DNA of 64,000 nucleotides. It comes from Bacillota bacterium (GTDB taxonomy: Bacteria; Bacillota; Clostridia; Christensenellales; JAEXRW01). Below the pieces are notes generated by a model that did not search any database, was not told the DNA's origin, and saw only the letters and a program-made list of their open reading frames with translations. The DNA lies in contig JAEXRW010000025.1 of NCBI GenBank assembly GCA_023454175.1, positions 310,001 through 374,000 of the forward strand, written 5' to 3'. Positions 17,447 through 26,292 of the stretch are shown piece after piece (the stretch's first letter is position 1; every line of letters starts with the position of its first letter). The position numbers and the translations under genes were made by a program.

Positions 17447-18352
17447 TTAAATGATGGCATCCACGAATTCATGCGCATTGAACGTCTGCAGGTCCTGCAT
17501 GCCTTCCCCGATGCCGATATACCAGATCGGGACGCCCAGTTCCTGCGTGATGGCTGCGGCTGCGCCGCCTTTGGAGGTCCCGTCGAGCTTTGTCAGGATG
17601 ATGCCGTCCACCTCGACGGACTCCTTGAATACCTGTGATTGCACGAGTGCGTTTTGTCCTGTGGTGGCGTCGATCACCAGCAGCGTTTTATGGCATGCAT
17701 CCGGGAATTCCCTTCTGGCCACCCGGTTTATCTTTTTTAACTCCTCCATCAGATACGCCTTGTTCTGCAATCTTCCCGCGGTATCGCAGATCAAAATATC
17801 GGTCTTTTTGGCCTGCGCCGATTTGACGGCGTCAAATATGACTGCAGCCGGGTCTGCGCCTTCTCCGTGCTTTATGAGGGGCACACCGGCGCGTCCCGCC
17901 CAGGTCTCGAGCTGCTCGGATGCCGCCGCCCGGAAAGTATCCCCTGCGGCGAGCAGTACGCTTTTTCCCCGGCTTTTAAACATCGCAGACAATTTTGCTA
18001 TGGCGGTCGTTTTACCCGCGCCGTTCACGCCCACGATCAGCAGGACGGCCGGATACTGCATATCCATCGGAGTATCCGACTCGAACAAATCCAGGAAAAT
18101 GGACTTCAGCTCGTCCTTCACGGAGTTGGTATCCTTTATCTTCTTATCCTTCACCCTGCTGCGAAGTTCGCTGATCATCCATGTCGTGGTTTTGACGCCC
18201 ACATCCGCCAGGATCAGGGTCTCTTCCAGCTCTTCGTACAGGTCCTCATTTATCTCGCGGTTCCGATTGAAAAGTCCCGCCAGTTTCGCGCCCAGACTTT
18301 CGCGTGTCCGGGTCAGGCCGTGTTTGTATTTGGATGTGTCTTCTGTTTTCAT
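17447..18352 (-). CDS. ftsY: Signal recognition particle receptor FtsY
   Basis: Membrane-associated GTPase receptor for SRP. The 301 residues contain only the NG domains, without the long acidic A-domain of enterobacteria. The P-loop GVNGAGKTTAIAKLS lies near residue 107, with DTFRAAASEQLETWA, DTAGRLQNKAYLMEEL and TKLDGTSKGGAA downstream. The ATG at 18352 abuts the smc stop with no gap. It ends at the intrinsic terminator before ylxM. Confidence 0.97.
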   Translation of the reverse strand: MKTEDTSKYKHGLTRTRESLGAKLAGLFNRNREINEDLYEELEETLILADVGVKTTTWMISELRSRVKDKKIKDTNSVKDELKSIFLDLFESDTPMDMQYPAVLLIVGVNGAGKTTAIAKLSAMFKSRGKSVLLAAGDTFRAAASEQLETWAGRAGVPLIKHGEGADPAAVIFDAVKSAQAKKTDILICDTAGRLQNKAYLMEELKKINRVARREFPDACHKTLLVIDATTGQNALVQSQVFKESVEVDGIILTKLDGTSKGGAAAAITQELGVPIWYIGIGEGMQDLQTFNAHEFVDAII

Positions 18353-21300
18353 TTACGAGGCTGCCTCTCTCTCCAGTCTTACGGATACCATTTTGGATAC
18401 GCCTTTTTCCTCCATGGCCATGCCGTAAATGATCTCGGAATTGGCCATGGTCGCACGCCGGTGCGTGATGAGGATGAATTGCGTTTTTCGCGCAAAATCC
18501 TTGATATAGCTCGAAAACCGTTCGGTATTGGCTTCATCCAGCGCGGCGTCGATCTCATCCAGCAGGCAAAAAGGCGTAGGCTTCAGTTTCAGTATCGCAA
18601 ACAGCAGCGCGATCGCCGTCAGGGTCTTCTCCCCGCCCGAAAGGGAGATGAGTTTCAGGTTTTTCCCCGGCGGCTGCGCGATGATATCGATGCTGCAGTC
18701 CATGATGTCGTTTTCATCCCCCAGCACCAATGTGGCCTTCCCGCCCCCGAAAAGTTGTTTGAACGTCTGCGCGAAGTTGATGTTGATGAGCTCAAACTGC
18801 TCGCGGAACTGTTTTTTCATCTTCTGCGTGAGATCATCGATCAGGTGCTGTAGATCCGTTTGCGCCTTGGCCAGGTCATCCCGCTGTGAAGAAAGATAAT
18901 CATATCTTTCCTTCACGTTGTTGTAATCTTCGATGGCGTTGGGGTTGATGTTGCTCATGGTACGCAACGTCCTGCGGATGCTGTCTATCTGGTTTGGTGC
19001 ATCCTCGGGTATCGTTTGCAGGCGGAATTTTTCCGCGCCCAGGTATGTCAGTTCATATTCATCCCAGATCTTTGCCGTCATGTTGTCGATGTCGGATTCC
19101 AGCTTGGTCAGGGACAGCTCCAGCTTGTGGCTCCGTTCCCGGGTCTGCTCGATCTGCGACTGGATCTGCGCCCGCCGGTCCAGGAGGCTCTGCGATTTAT
19201 TCAGATGGTTCCTGCGGTTTTGTTCGTATCCGCCGATCTCTTTTTCGATATCCTGACGCGTTTTATCCAGCTCGCCGATCCGCTTTTCAAACACAGCTAT
19301 TAAAGCCAGCTGCTCTTCGATCCTGCCTGCGTTTGTCTCGAGGTTTTTATTTTTTTCGTCTGAATCCCTGAGCAGGTTTTGGATCTCCAGAGACGTCCTT
19401 TCGGCAAAGTTCTTCTGTGCGTCCGCTTCCTTTTCCATCTCCGCAATCTTGATACGGATGGAGGCGATGTGCTGAAGGATATCCTCCCGCTGCTGCATCA
19501 GCGCGTCATATTCTTTTTTGAGGTTCCTTTCTTCTTCCTGCTTCACTTCGATGGTCTTCATCAGCTCATCGGAAACGCTGCCCGTATAGATCAGGGTATT
19601 GTCGGCTGCCTTCAGGTCCGTCTCGATCCGCGATTTTTCCTCGCCGAGGTTTTGCAGCTCCCCTTCGCCCGATTCGATGGATTTAGATATCGAAATGCGG
19701 CGTTCCTTTTCCGTGGCTTCCGCGATCTCCGTCTGCCTTATTGTTTGGTCCGCGCACCTGATTTCATCCGTCGTTTTCTGCAGTTCGAGGGCCACGCCCT
19801 CCTTCTCCCTTGCAAGGTCTGCCATCTGCTTTTCATACCCGGCTTTGGCCTTGCGTATTTCCTCGATGGTATCCTGCCTGCCCAGCAGGCTTGCGGACCT
19901 GCCGCCCGTGCTGCCGCCCGTCATGGAACCGCCCGCATTGATGATATCCCCTTTCAGGGTGACGATGCGGAACGTGTAAGCGGTTTTGCGTGCGAGCTCG
20001 ATGCCCGCGTCCATGTTGTCCACGATGGCCGTGCGTGCAAGCAGGCTCTGGATGGCAGGCGCATACTTGCCGTCATAGGAAATGACTTCGGAGGCGATGC
20101 CTTTGAAACCATTTATTTTCATTGCAGCGCATTCTTGCTGCGAAAACACTTTCGGTTTGATCGAAGCAAGCGGCAGGAAAGTCGCGCGCCCCAGGTTGTT
20201 GTTTCTGAGATGCTCGATGAGGTATTTGGCGTCTTCCTCGTTTTCGGTGATGATATTGTTCAGCGCAGGCCCGAGAGCCATTTCCACCGCGCTGCGGTAT
20301 TCCGCCGGCACGGTGATGACCTGGGCAACGGCGCCCAGTATACGCTTTTTCAACTCCGGATGGGAATCCGAATCTTTCAGCAGGCTGCGTACCGTGGAAG
20401 AATAGCCTTCGTATTCCCGCTGCATGTTTTCCAGCATTTTCAGCCGTGATTCGCTCTCGCCGATCCTGATGACGAGGTTGTTGGATGCCTGGTTCATCTG
20501 GCTGGTTTTCAGTGTCAGTTCATTGGCTGTTTGGATGGCTGCATTTCTTGCTTCGACCTGTTTTCTTAATTCCGCAGCCAGACGGTCGATCGCCTTTCTG
20601 CAGTTCGATTCCTGCTCCCTGTAAGCGGAGATGGATGCAAGCAGGGCGTCCCTCCGGGTTTCCAACTGCTTCAGCCTGGAAACGGATGCATTCCTGGACG
20701 CCTCCATTCCTGCGACCTTGTTTTTTTCCTCGTACAGCCTTTCCATGGAGCCTTTTATAACAGCCTGCAGTTCATCCATCTGATGCCCTTTGCTGGTGAT
20801 CCCGTCGGCCATCTCTTTATGCTGCGACTGGTGCTCTTCCAGTTGTTTGCATAATTCCGTGATCGCATCGGATGCCGCGGTGGACTGCGTCCGGCGGCCA
20901 TCCCTTTCCTTTTCCAGGGCATCGCGGCTTGCATCATTTCTGGCCAGCTCGGATTTCAGCCTTTCCTGCTCATCCCGCAGGGATTGGACGCGTTCCAGCG
21001 CGATGCTTTTGTCCGTATTCGTTTTGGATATTTCCGCGGTGATCCCGTTTGTTTTCTCCCGAAGTTGCTGTATGGCATTCTCCCTTTCCGCAGATTCGGT
21101 TTCGAGGCGCGCAAGGTCGCTGTTGAGCTGAGCCTCCTCGCGCAGCTTGGAGCCGCACTGTTCTGCAAGGCCCTGCACCATGTTGCGGGTGGACTCCAGC
21201 TTTTCCTTCCCCTGGTCATACCGGACAAGAAAAAGGCTCAGTTCCAGTTCCTTCAGCCTTTCTTTCAGGGTAATATACCTTCTTGTCTCCTCGCATTGCT

Positions 21301-21919
21301 TTTCCAGGGGCCCCAGCTGCCTTTCCAGTTCGGTGATGACGTCTACGATGCGCACCACGTCCTGCTCCGCCGCCGAAAGCTTCCGCTCCGCCTCTTCCTT
21401 GCGGGCCCTGTATTTGCCGATGCCCGCAGCCTCCTCCAGCACGGTGCGCCTTTCCTCGGGCCTGGTGCTCAATACCTCGTCGATGCGGCCCTGGCCTATC
21501 ATGGAATAGCCTTCCTTGCCGATGCCCGTATCCCGGAAGAGTTCGCTGATATCCCGCAGCCTGCACTGGTTCTGGTTGATGAGGTATTCGCTTTCACCCG
21601 TCCGGTAAGCCCTCCTTGTCACGGTCACCTCAGTGAAATCGATCCGCAGTTCGCCGTCCGCATTGTCAAATGTCAGCGACACCTCGCAGTAGGATAACGG
21701 TTTGCGGTTTTCGGTGCCTCCGAATATGACGTCGTCCATCCGCTGCGTGCGAAGGGATTTCGCGCTCTGTTCCCCCAGGACCCAGCGTACGGCGTCGGCG
21801 ACGTTGCTTTTCCCTGTGCCGTTGGGGCCCACGATCGAGGTAACGCCTTTGTCAAACGATATCTCGGTTTTTTCAGCAAACGATTTGAAACCATAAATTT
21901 CAAGCTTTTTTAAATACAA
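18353..21919 (-). CDS. smc: Chromosome segregation ATPase SMC
   Basis: 1188-residue condensin subunit. The N-terminal head has GPNGTGKSNVADAVRWVLGE (residues 33-52). Two long coiled coils flank a hinge at about 500-670, and the C-terminal head carries the signature LSGGEKTLTAIALLFAILK and the Walker B CLLDEIDAALDEANTERF. The start is TTG at 21919 with AAGGGG about nine bases upstream. The order rnc-smc-ftsY is the standard Bacillota neighbourhood. Confidence 0.98.
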   Translation of the reverse strand: MYLKKLEIYGFKSFAEKTEISFDKGVTSIVGPNGTGKSNVADAVRWVLGEQSAKSLRTQRMDDVIFGGTENRKPLSYCEVSLTFDNADGELRIDFTEVTVTRRAYRTGESEYLINQNQCRLRDISELFRDTGIGKEGYSMIGQGRIDEVLSTRPEERRTVLEEAAGIGKYRARKEEAERKLSAAEQDVVRIVDVITELERQLGPLEKQCEETRRYITLKERLKELELSLFLVRYDQGKEKLESTRNMVQGLAEQCGSKLREEAQLNSDLARLETESAERENAIQQLREKTNGITAEISKTNTDKSIALERVQSLRDEQERLKSELARNDASRDALEKERDGRRTQSTAASDAITELCKQLEEHQSQHKEMADGITSKGHQMDELQAVIKGSMERLYEEKNKVAGMEASRNASVSRLKQLETRRDALLASISAYREQESNCRKAIDRLAAELRKQVEARNAAIQTANELTLKTSQMNQASNNLVIRIGESESRLKMLENMQREYEGYSSTVRSLLKDSDSHPELKKRILGAVAQVITVPAEYRSAVEMALGPALNNIITENEEDAKYLIEHLRNNNLGRATFLPLASIKPKVFSQQECAAMKINGFKGIASEVISYDGKYAPAIQSLLARTAIVDNMDAGIELARKTAYTFRIVTLKGDIINAGGSMTGGSTGGRSASLLGRQDTIEEIRKAKAGYEKQMADLAREKEGVALELQKTTDEIRCADQTIRQTEIAEATEKERRISISKSIESGEGELQNLGEEKSRIETDLKAADNTLIYTGSVSDELMKTIEVKQEEERNLKKEYDALMQQREDILQHIASIRIKIAEMEKEADAQKNFAERTSLEIQNLLRDSDEKNKNLETNAGRIEEQLALIAVFEKRIGELDKTRQDIEKEIGGYEQNRRNHLNKSQSLLDRRAQIQSQIEQTRERSHKLELSLTKLESDIDNMTAKIWDEYELTYLGAEKFRLQTIPEDAPNQIDSIRRTLRTMSNINPNAIEDYNNVKERYDYLSSQRDDLAKAQTDLQHLIDDLTQKMKKQFREQFELININFAQTFKQLFGGGKATLVLGDENDIMDCSIDIIAQPPGKNLKLISLSGGEKTLTAIALLFAILKLKPTPFCLLDEIDAALDEANTERFSSYIKDFARKTQFILITHRRATMANSEIIYGMAMEEKGVSKMVSVRLEREAAS

Positions 21920-22012
21920 GGAATTTTACCCCTTTTTCCAGTAGTAACAATGAGATAATAACATAACTGCAGAAATGAATATATGATCTGCGACAGAATT
22001 ACGGTAGATTCG

Positions 22013-22699
22013 CTACTCTTTTTGCTCCATTGCCTGACGTGCAGCCCGCTGTTCCGCTTCCTTTTTGTTCCTGCCCTCGCCTTCGCCCAGCAAAACATCC
22101 CCACGGTATACCCGTGACACAAAGGTGCGGTTATGGGCGGGCCCGGATGAAGCCTGCGTTTGGTAACGTGCATCGCAGGCATGGTTTTTATGGAGTTCAT
22201 GCTGCAGGATGGTTTTGTAATCGCGGTTCTCAGACGACGTTTCCATGTCCGTAGCGTTTTGGATCAGCGTTTTAAAGATGAATTTCCGGGCGGATTTCAT
22301 TCCCCCGTCCAGATAGATCGCGCCGATAAGCGCTTCGAACGCGTCGGCGAGTATCGAGGGCTTTCCCCTGCCGCCCGTCATCTCCTCCCCCTTGCCCAGG
22401 ACGAGGTAGTTTCCCAGGTCCAGGTTCCGGGCTGCGGATGAAAGGGAGGGTTCGTTCACCATCATGGCCCGCCTTCTGGTCAATTCGCCTTCATTGAGGT
22501 CAGGGAATTCGGTATACAGATAAAAGCTGATGATCAGTTCGAGTACTGCGTCCCCGAGATATTCAAGCCTTTCATTGCTTTTCACGCCCATCGCATTTGC
22601 ATAGGAGGAGTGCGTCAAAGCCTGTAAAAGCAGCTTATCATCTTTGAAATTGTGGAAAAATGTTTTTTTGGATATACCTGTACCCTTTGTCCTTTGCAT
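22013..22699 (-). CDS. rnc: Ribonuclease III
   Basis: Double-strand-specific endoribonuclease for rRNA processing and regulation. The signature NERLEYLGDAVLELIIS lies near residue 42, and a second acidic cluster is ILADAFEALIGAIYLDGG near 117. A C-terminal dsRBD ends with GEGRNKKEAEQRAARQAMEQ. 228 residues. The ATG at 22699 follows a GGAGG-type site. A perfect 11-bp hairpin sits directly upstream. Confidence 0.97.
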   Translation of the reverse strand: MQRTKGTGISKKTFFHNFKDDKLLLQALTHSSYANAMGVKSNERLEYLGDAVLELIISFYLYTEFPDLNEGELTRRRAMMVNEPSLSSAARNLDLGNYLVLGKGEEMTGGRGKPSILADAFEALIGAIYLDGGMKSARKFIFKTLIQNATDMETSSENRDYKTILQHELHKNHACDARYQTQASSGPAHNRTFVSRVYRGDVLLGEGEGRNKKEAEQRAARQAMEQKE

Positions 22700-22723
22700 T
22701 GCAGTCCTCCAAAGCCGGACTTT

Positions 22724-22757
22724 AAGAGCCCCGCGATCCGGAGGGAGCGGGGCTCTT
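22724..22757 (-). other. Perfect 11-bp hairpin in the acpP-rnc gap
   Basis: AAGAGCCCCGC at 22724-22734 is fully complementary to 22747-22757, with a 12-base loop. On the minus strand it is followed by AAAGTCC, so it lacks the T-tract of an intrinsic terminator. It could stabilise the acpP 3' end or be a processing site in the rnc leader. Confidence 0.6.
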
Positions 22758-22782
22758 GATGAAAACCAATAAATAATACCGC

Positions 22783-23010
22783 TCAGATATTGCTTTCAAT
22801 GTAGAAAACGATATCCTTGACCCTCGTTACTTTGGGGAGGTCTTCGTCAGGTATTTCGATGTTGAACTCTTGTTCAAGATCCATGATGAGTTCCACTACG
22901 TCCAGCGAATCGGCCTTCAGGTCGTCGATCAGGTGTGAATCCAGCGTGATCTTGCTTTCCTCGATGCCAAGCTGTTTGGAAACGATGCCCCTGACTTTTT
23001 CAAATACCAT
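22783..23010 (-). CDS. acpP: Acyl carrier protein
   Basis: 75-residue carrier for fatty acid synthesis. The phosphopantetheine serine lies in [14 protein letters not shown] (about residue 36), followed by the acidic helix [14 protein letters not shown]. It is activated by AcpS, encoded at 57253-57636. The ATG at 23010 follows AGGAGG. It lies between plsX and rnc and has its own predicted promoter. Confidence 0.97.
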   Translation of the reverse strand: MVFEKVRGIVSKQLGIEESKITLDSHLIDDLKADSLDVVELIMDLEQEFNIEIPDEDLPKVTRVKDIVFYIESNI

Positions 23011-23055
23011 TGTTGCACCTCCTGTAATGCTAGAAGCATGATATCATGCAATTCT

Positions 23056-23083
23056 ATTTTAGTGCTCATTTGAAATAATTCAA
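23056..23083 (-). promoter_or_regulatory. Predicted promoter for acpP
   Basis: -35 TTGAAT (23078-23083), 16-base spacer, -10 TAAAAT (23056-23061) in the short plsX-acpP gap. I did not see a FapR-type inverted repeat. Confidence 0.5.
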
Positions 23084-23099
23084 CAAAAATATCGTACAA

Positions 23100-24098
23100 T
23101 CAATCCATTTGTTCTGCAATTTGGCCGATCACATCGATCACACGGCAATCAACGAATTTCCTTGCCTGCCGGATGGCGCTTTGAAATGCTTTCGCATTGG
23201 AGCTTCCATGCGCCTTGATGATCCCTTTGGATACGCCCAGCAGCGGAGCGCCGCCGTATTCGGTATAGTCCATCTTGCTTTTAAACCGTTTCAACGCGGG
23301 CATGGAGAGCAGCGCACCCAGTTTCGAGCGGAAGTCCCGCTGCAATTCCTCCCTGAGCATGCCGGCCAGCGTGGATGCCACGCCTTCGGTGAGCTTCAGT
23401 ATCACATTTCCAACGAAACCGTCGCATACGATCACGTCAAAATCCCCGGATAAGGCCTCGCGGGCCTCACAGTTGCCTGCGAAACGGATGGGCAGCTTTT
23501 CAAACAATTCATAGCAGGCTTTCGTCAGTTCGTTCCCTTTTTCCGCTTCGGCGCCGTTGTTGACCAGACCGACGGCAGGGTTCACTACGCCCGTGACCTT
23601 TTCCATATAGGCCGAACCCATCAGGGCAAACTGCGTAAGGTGTTCGGGCCTGCAGTCCACATTGGCGCCGCAGTCGATCAGCAGTACTCCCTTCCCCGTC
23701 TTTGTCGGCAGCAATGGGGCAAGCGCGGGCCGTTTGATCCCCTTCATCCTTCTTACGATCAGGATCCCACCCGCCAGGACGGCGCCGGTATTTCCGGCCG
23801 ATATGAAAATATCTTGTTCCCCCGCAGACAGGCTTTCCAGTCCCCGTACGAGGGAGGAATCTTTTTTCTTTTTGATGGCATCCACCGGATGTTCGCCCGA
23901 ACCGATGACGTCGCTGCAGTTAATGATCTGAAGCCTGGACCTGTCGGCACTGTGCGCATTCAGGATCGCTTCCACCGCATCTTCTTTGCCAAATAAAGAT
24001 ATCTCGATATCATCAAATTCTTTCAAAGCCTGCAGGCATCCCAGGACGATGGCGTCCGGCGCGTTATCTCCGCCCATTGCATCGACAGCGATCTTCAT
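23100..24098 (-). CDS. plsX: Phosphate acyltransferase PlsX
   Basis: Converts acyl-ACP to acyl-phosphate, the first step of phosphatidic acid synthesis with PlsY. The MKIAVDAMGGDNAP start, SAGNTGAVLAGG and VGNVILKLTEG blocks are diagnostic. The frame is open to 24116, but the ATG at 24098 matches the family start. 332 residues. It is followed by acpP, its substrate carrier. Confidence 0.97.
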   Translation of the reverse strand: MKIAVDAMGGDNAPDAIVLGCLQALKEFDDIEISLFGKEDAVEAILNAHSADRSRLQIINCSDVIGSGEHPVDAIKKKKDSSLVRGLESLSAGEQDIFISAGNTGAVLAGGILIVRRMKGIKRPALAPLLPTKTGKGVLLIDCGANVDCRPEHLTQFALMGSAYMEKVTGVVNPAVGLVNNGAEAEKGNELTKACYELFEKLPIRFAGNCEAREALSGDFDVIVCDGFVGNVILKLTEGVASTLAGMLREELQRDFRSKLGALLSMPALKRFKSKMDYTEYGGAPLLGVSKGIIKAHGSSNAKAFQSAIRQARKFVDCRVIDVIGQIAEQMD

Positions 24099-24124
24099 CC
24101 AGATTTCCCCCAACATATTTACAG

Positions 24125-24130
24125 ATTATA
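24125..24130 (-). promoter_or_regulatory. Candidate -10 element for plsX
   Basis: A perfect TATAAT about 27 bases upstream of the plsX ATG, just after the rpmF terminator. The matching -35 is poor, so this is a weak call on sequence alone. Confidence 0.35.
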
Positions 24131-24180
24131 TTACATTGAGTATATATAAAAGCCCCCGAAAACACAACTGATTGCCTTCG

Positions 24181-24215
24181 AAAAATGAAAAAAGCCCCCG
24201 ATAATATCGGAGGCT
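24181..24215 (-). terminator. Intrinsic terminator after rpmF
   Basis: On the minus strand AGCCTCCGAT pairs with ATCGGGGGCT (one wobble) with a very short loop, followed by TTTTTTCATTTTT. It separates the yceD-rpmF unit from plsX. Confidence 0.9.
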
Positions 24216-24223
24216 CCGCATGG

Positions 24224-24511
24224 TTACTCTTCTTCTTTCTTTGCCTTTTCCTTGGCCTTGGATTTGGCTGCGGCCTTGGTTTCCTTTTGCTCAGCCTTAT
24301 CTTCCCTGGCTTTAGCCTTTTCGTCTTTCTTTTCGGAAGCAACTACGATGACCTTTTCCCCGTCATAGTAGCCGCAGTTCGGGCATGCCCTGTGTCCCAG
24401 TTTCGGTTGATGACACCTGGAGCATTCAGCCAATGTCGGAGATGCTGTTTTCCAGTTTGCCCTTCTCGAATGTTTTCTTGCCTGGGATGTTTTTCTTTTT
24501 GGAACTGCCAT
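24224..24511 (-). CDS. rpmF: 50S ribosomal protein L32 with a long charged C-terminal extension
   Basis: Residues 1-60 are ordinary L32: MAVPKRKTSQARKHSRRA and a zinc ribbon with CSRC and CPNC. Normal L32 is about 57-60 residues, but this protein continues for about 35 residues of almost only Lys, Ala and Glu (from about residue 61, with KAKAREDKAEQKETKAAAKS inside). The extension is in frame and followed by the terminator. The yceD-rpmF pair is conserved. Confidence 0.95.
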   Translation of the reverse strand: MAVPKRKTSQARKHSRRANWKTASPTLAECSRCHQPKLGHRACPNCGYYDGEKVIVVASEKKDEKAKAREDKAEQKETKAAAKSKAKEKAKKEEE

Positions 24512-24547
24512 GTTTTGCTACACCTCCTTATCATCAACCTGGTGCTA

Positions 24548-25003
24548 TCATAAATCGCTTTTGCAGCTGCAGCTGCCCGTGTTCAGGTTCTGTCCGCATT
24601 TCGGGCACAGTCCCCTGCAATCCTCACTGCATAGGACCCGTATCGGCATATCCAGAACGATGTTTGCCAATACGATCTCATCGAGAACGATTCTATCCCC
24701 GGAGAAAACATGCCGGTCCGGGAAATCCGGATCAGCCCTTCGTGCAAACTCCTCTTCGAAGCCTGCCTGTATAGTCATTTTTACAGGCTCCAGGCACCTT
24801 GCACAACTCGATTCCACCGCAGCCGAAATCGTTCCGCCCACAAAGCAGATATCCGCTTTGCAGCTGTACTGCCCCTCGGCTTTGACGGGATTATCGAAAA
24901 CAAATGTGTCTCCGCCGTATTCCAAAGAGCCATAGTTTTCACTGAGCGAAAAGGTGAAGACCTTTTCCTGCTGCTTTATCGCGTCGGTAACATCCAGAAC
25001 CAT
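24548..25003 (-). CDS. YceD/DUF177 family protein
   Basis: 151 residues. The DUF177 core shows CARCLEPVKMTIQAGFEEEFA, and the C-terminus is a zinc-like cluster with CSEDCRGLCPKCGQNLNTGSCSC. Family members are consistently encoded before rpmF; in E. coli and plants the family is linked to 23S rRNA/ribosome maturation. The ATG at 25003 is chosen over 25009 because GGGGTGG lies six bases upstream of the former. Confidence 0.93.
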   Translation of the reverse strand: MVLDVTDAIKQQEKVFTFSLSENYGSLEYGGDTFVFDNPVKAEGQYSCKADICFVGGTISAAVESSCARCLEPVKMTIQAGFEEEFARRADPDFPDRHVFSGDRIVLDEIVLANIVLDMPIRVLCSEDCRGLCPKCGQNLNTGSCSCKSDL

Positions 25004-25032
25004 AATCATCCACCCCGGAGAGCAACGTTTAG

Positions 25033-25061
25033 ATTATACAAGTGCTTCCCATGTTTGTCAA
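25033..25061 (-). promoter_or_regulatory. Strong promoter for yceD-rpmF
   Basis: Consensus -35 TTGACA (25056-25061), exactly 17 bases, consensus -10 TATAAT (25033-25038). It lies between the ackA stop and yceD. Confidence 0.93.
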
Positions 25062-25087
25062 CAAGATTGAGGATGCCCACCTTTGCG

Positions 25088-26281
25088 TCATTTAACCAAT
25101 TCCATTGTCTGGCGGGCGATGGTCAGCTCCTCGTTGGTGGGTATGCACCAGACTTCCACTTTGGACTCAGGAGTTGAAAGCCTGACTTCCTTGCTCCAGG
25201 ATTGGTTCGTTGTCTCGTCAAACTTCACGCCCAGATATTCCAAACCCTTCACAGACATGGACCGCACACCCGGATCGTTTTCACCGATGCCTCCGGAAAA
25301 TGCGATGGCGTCCACGCCGTTCATCGCTGCAGCATAGGCCCCGATATACTTTTTGATCCTGTAGCAGAAGGTTTCGCGGATCAGTAAAGCGCGTTCGTTG
25401 CCTTCATCCGCAGCTTTTTCCAGATCCCTGAAATCGCTGCTCATCTGGGTGAGCCCGAGCACGCCGGATTTTTTATTCAGGTAATCGTCGAGCTGCTGCG
25501 CGTCGAAATTCTTCCGCTTGAGCAGTTGGATGATGACGCCGGGATCGATATCCCCGCAGCGCGTACCCATGATGAGACCTTCCAGGGGAGTCAGCCCCAT
25601 GCTGGTGTCCACGCTTTTCCCGTTTTTCACCGCGGCGATGCTTGAACCGTTCCCAAGGTGGCAGGTGATGATCTTCAGGCTTTCCACCGGCTTTTGGAGG
25701 ATCTCCGCCATCCGTTTTGCGATATAATAATGCGATGTCCCATGAAAGCCATACCGGCGTATCTTCAGCTCGGTATAGTCTTCATACGGGATCCCATACA
25801 GGAATGCATATTTCGGCATGGTCTGATGAAAGGCCGTATCGAATACCGCCACCATGGGCACATTCGGCATGACTTTCTGGCATGCCTTTATCCCCTGGTA
25901 ATTCGGTGGGTTGTGGAGGGGGGCGAGCGGGATGCAGTCCTCGATGGCCTTCATGACCGATTCATCGATGATGACAGCCTTTGAAAACATTTCCCCGCCA
26001 TGGACGACGCGGTGCCCCACGGCATTGATCTCCGACATATCCCTGATCACGCCGTATTCGGGGTGCACGAGCGAATTCAATACGAGTTTTATTCCGTCTT
26101 CATGGGTCTTCATATCCTGCTTGATTATTACGGGGTCCTTGCCCGTAGGCTTGTGCTTGAGCGCGGAGTCAGCGATACCGATCCGTTCAGCCAGTCCCTT
26201 TGCGATGACCGTTTCAGTTTCTATATCGATCAGTTGGTATTTGATGGAGGAACTGCCTGCGTTGATGACGAGTATTTTCAT
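25088..26281 (-). CDS. ackA: Acetate kinase
   Basis: Makes ATP from acetyl-phosphate. MKILVINAGSSSIKYQLID, VGHRVVHGGE, FDTAFHQTMP and TCHLGNGSSIAAV are the acetokinase signatures, and the C-terminal FSGGIGENDPGVR block is intact. 397 residues. It lies 11 bases after pta, forming the classic acetate-producing pair and indicating fermentative metabolism. Confidence 0.98.
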   Translation of the reverse strand: MKILVINAGSSSIKYQLIDIETETVIAKGLAERIGIADSALKHKPTGKDPVIIKQDMKTHEDGIKLVLNSLVHPEYGVIRDMSEINAVGHRVVHGGEMFSKAVIIDESVMKAIEDCIPLAPLHNPPNYQGIKACQKVMPNVPMVAVFDTAFHQTMPKYAFLYGIPYEDYTELKIRRYGFHGTSHYYIAKRMAEILQKPVESLKIITCHLGNGSSIAAVKNGKSVDTSMGLTPLEGLIMGTRCGDIDPGVIIQLLKRKNFDAQQLDDYLNKKSGVLGLTQMSSDFRDLEKAADEGNERALLIRETFCYRIKKYIGAYAAAMNGVDAIAFSGGIGENDPGVRSMSVKGLEYLGVKFDETTNQSWSKEVRLSTPESKVEVWCIPTNEELTIARQTMELVK

Positions 26282-26292
26282 TATGTTTCTCC

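Noticed and set aside
19379..20449. Long plus-strand open frame inside smc
   Set aside because: Antisense shadow of the SMC coiled-coil and hinge region; composition follows smc codon bias.
21910..22200. Minus-strand 96-codon frame at the rnc 3' end
   Set aside because: Overlaps the rnc dsRBD in another frame and shows no family resemblance.
24185..24553. Hydrophobic plus-strand frame opposite rpmF
   Set aside because: It is the antisense reading of the Lys/Ala/Glu-rich L32 tail, which gives Leu/Phe runs; it contains the terminator and has no ribosome-binding site.
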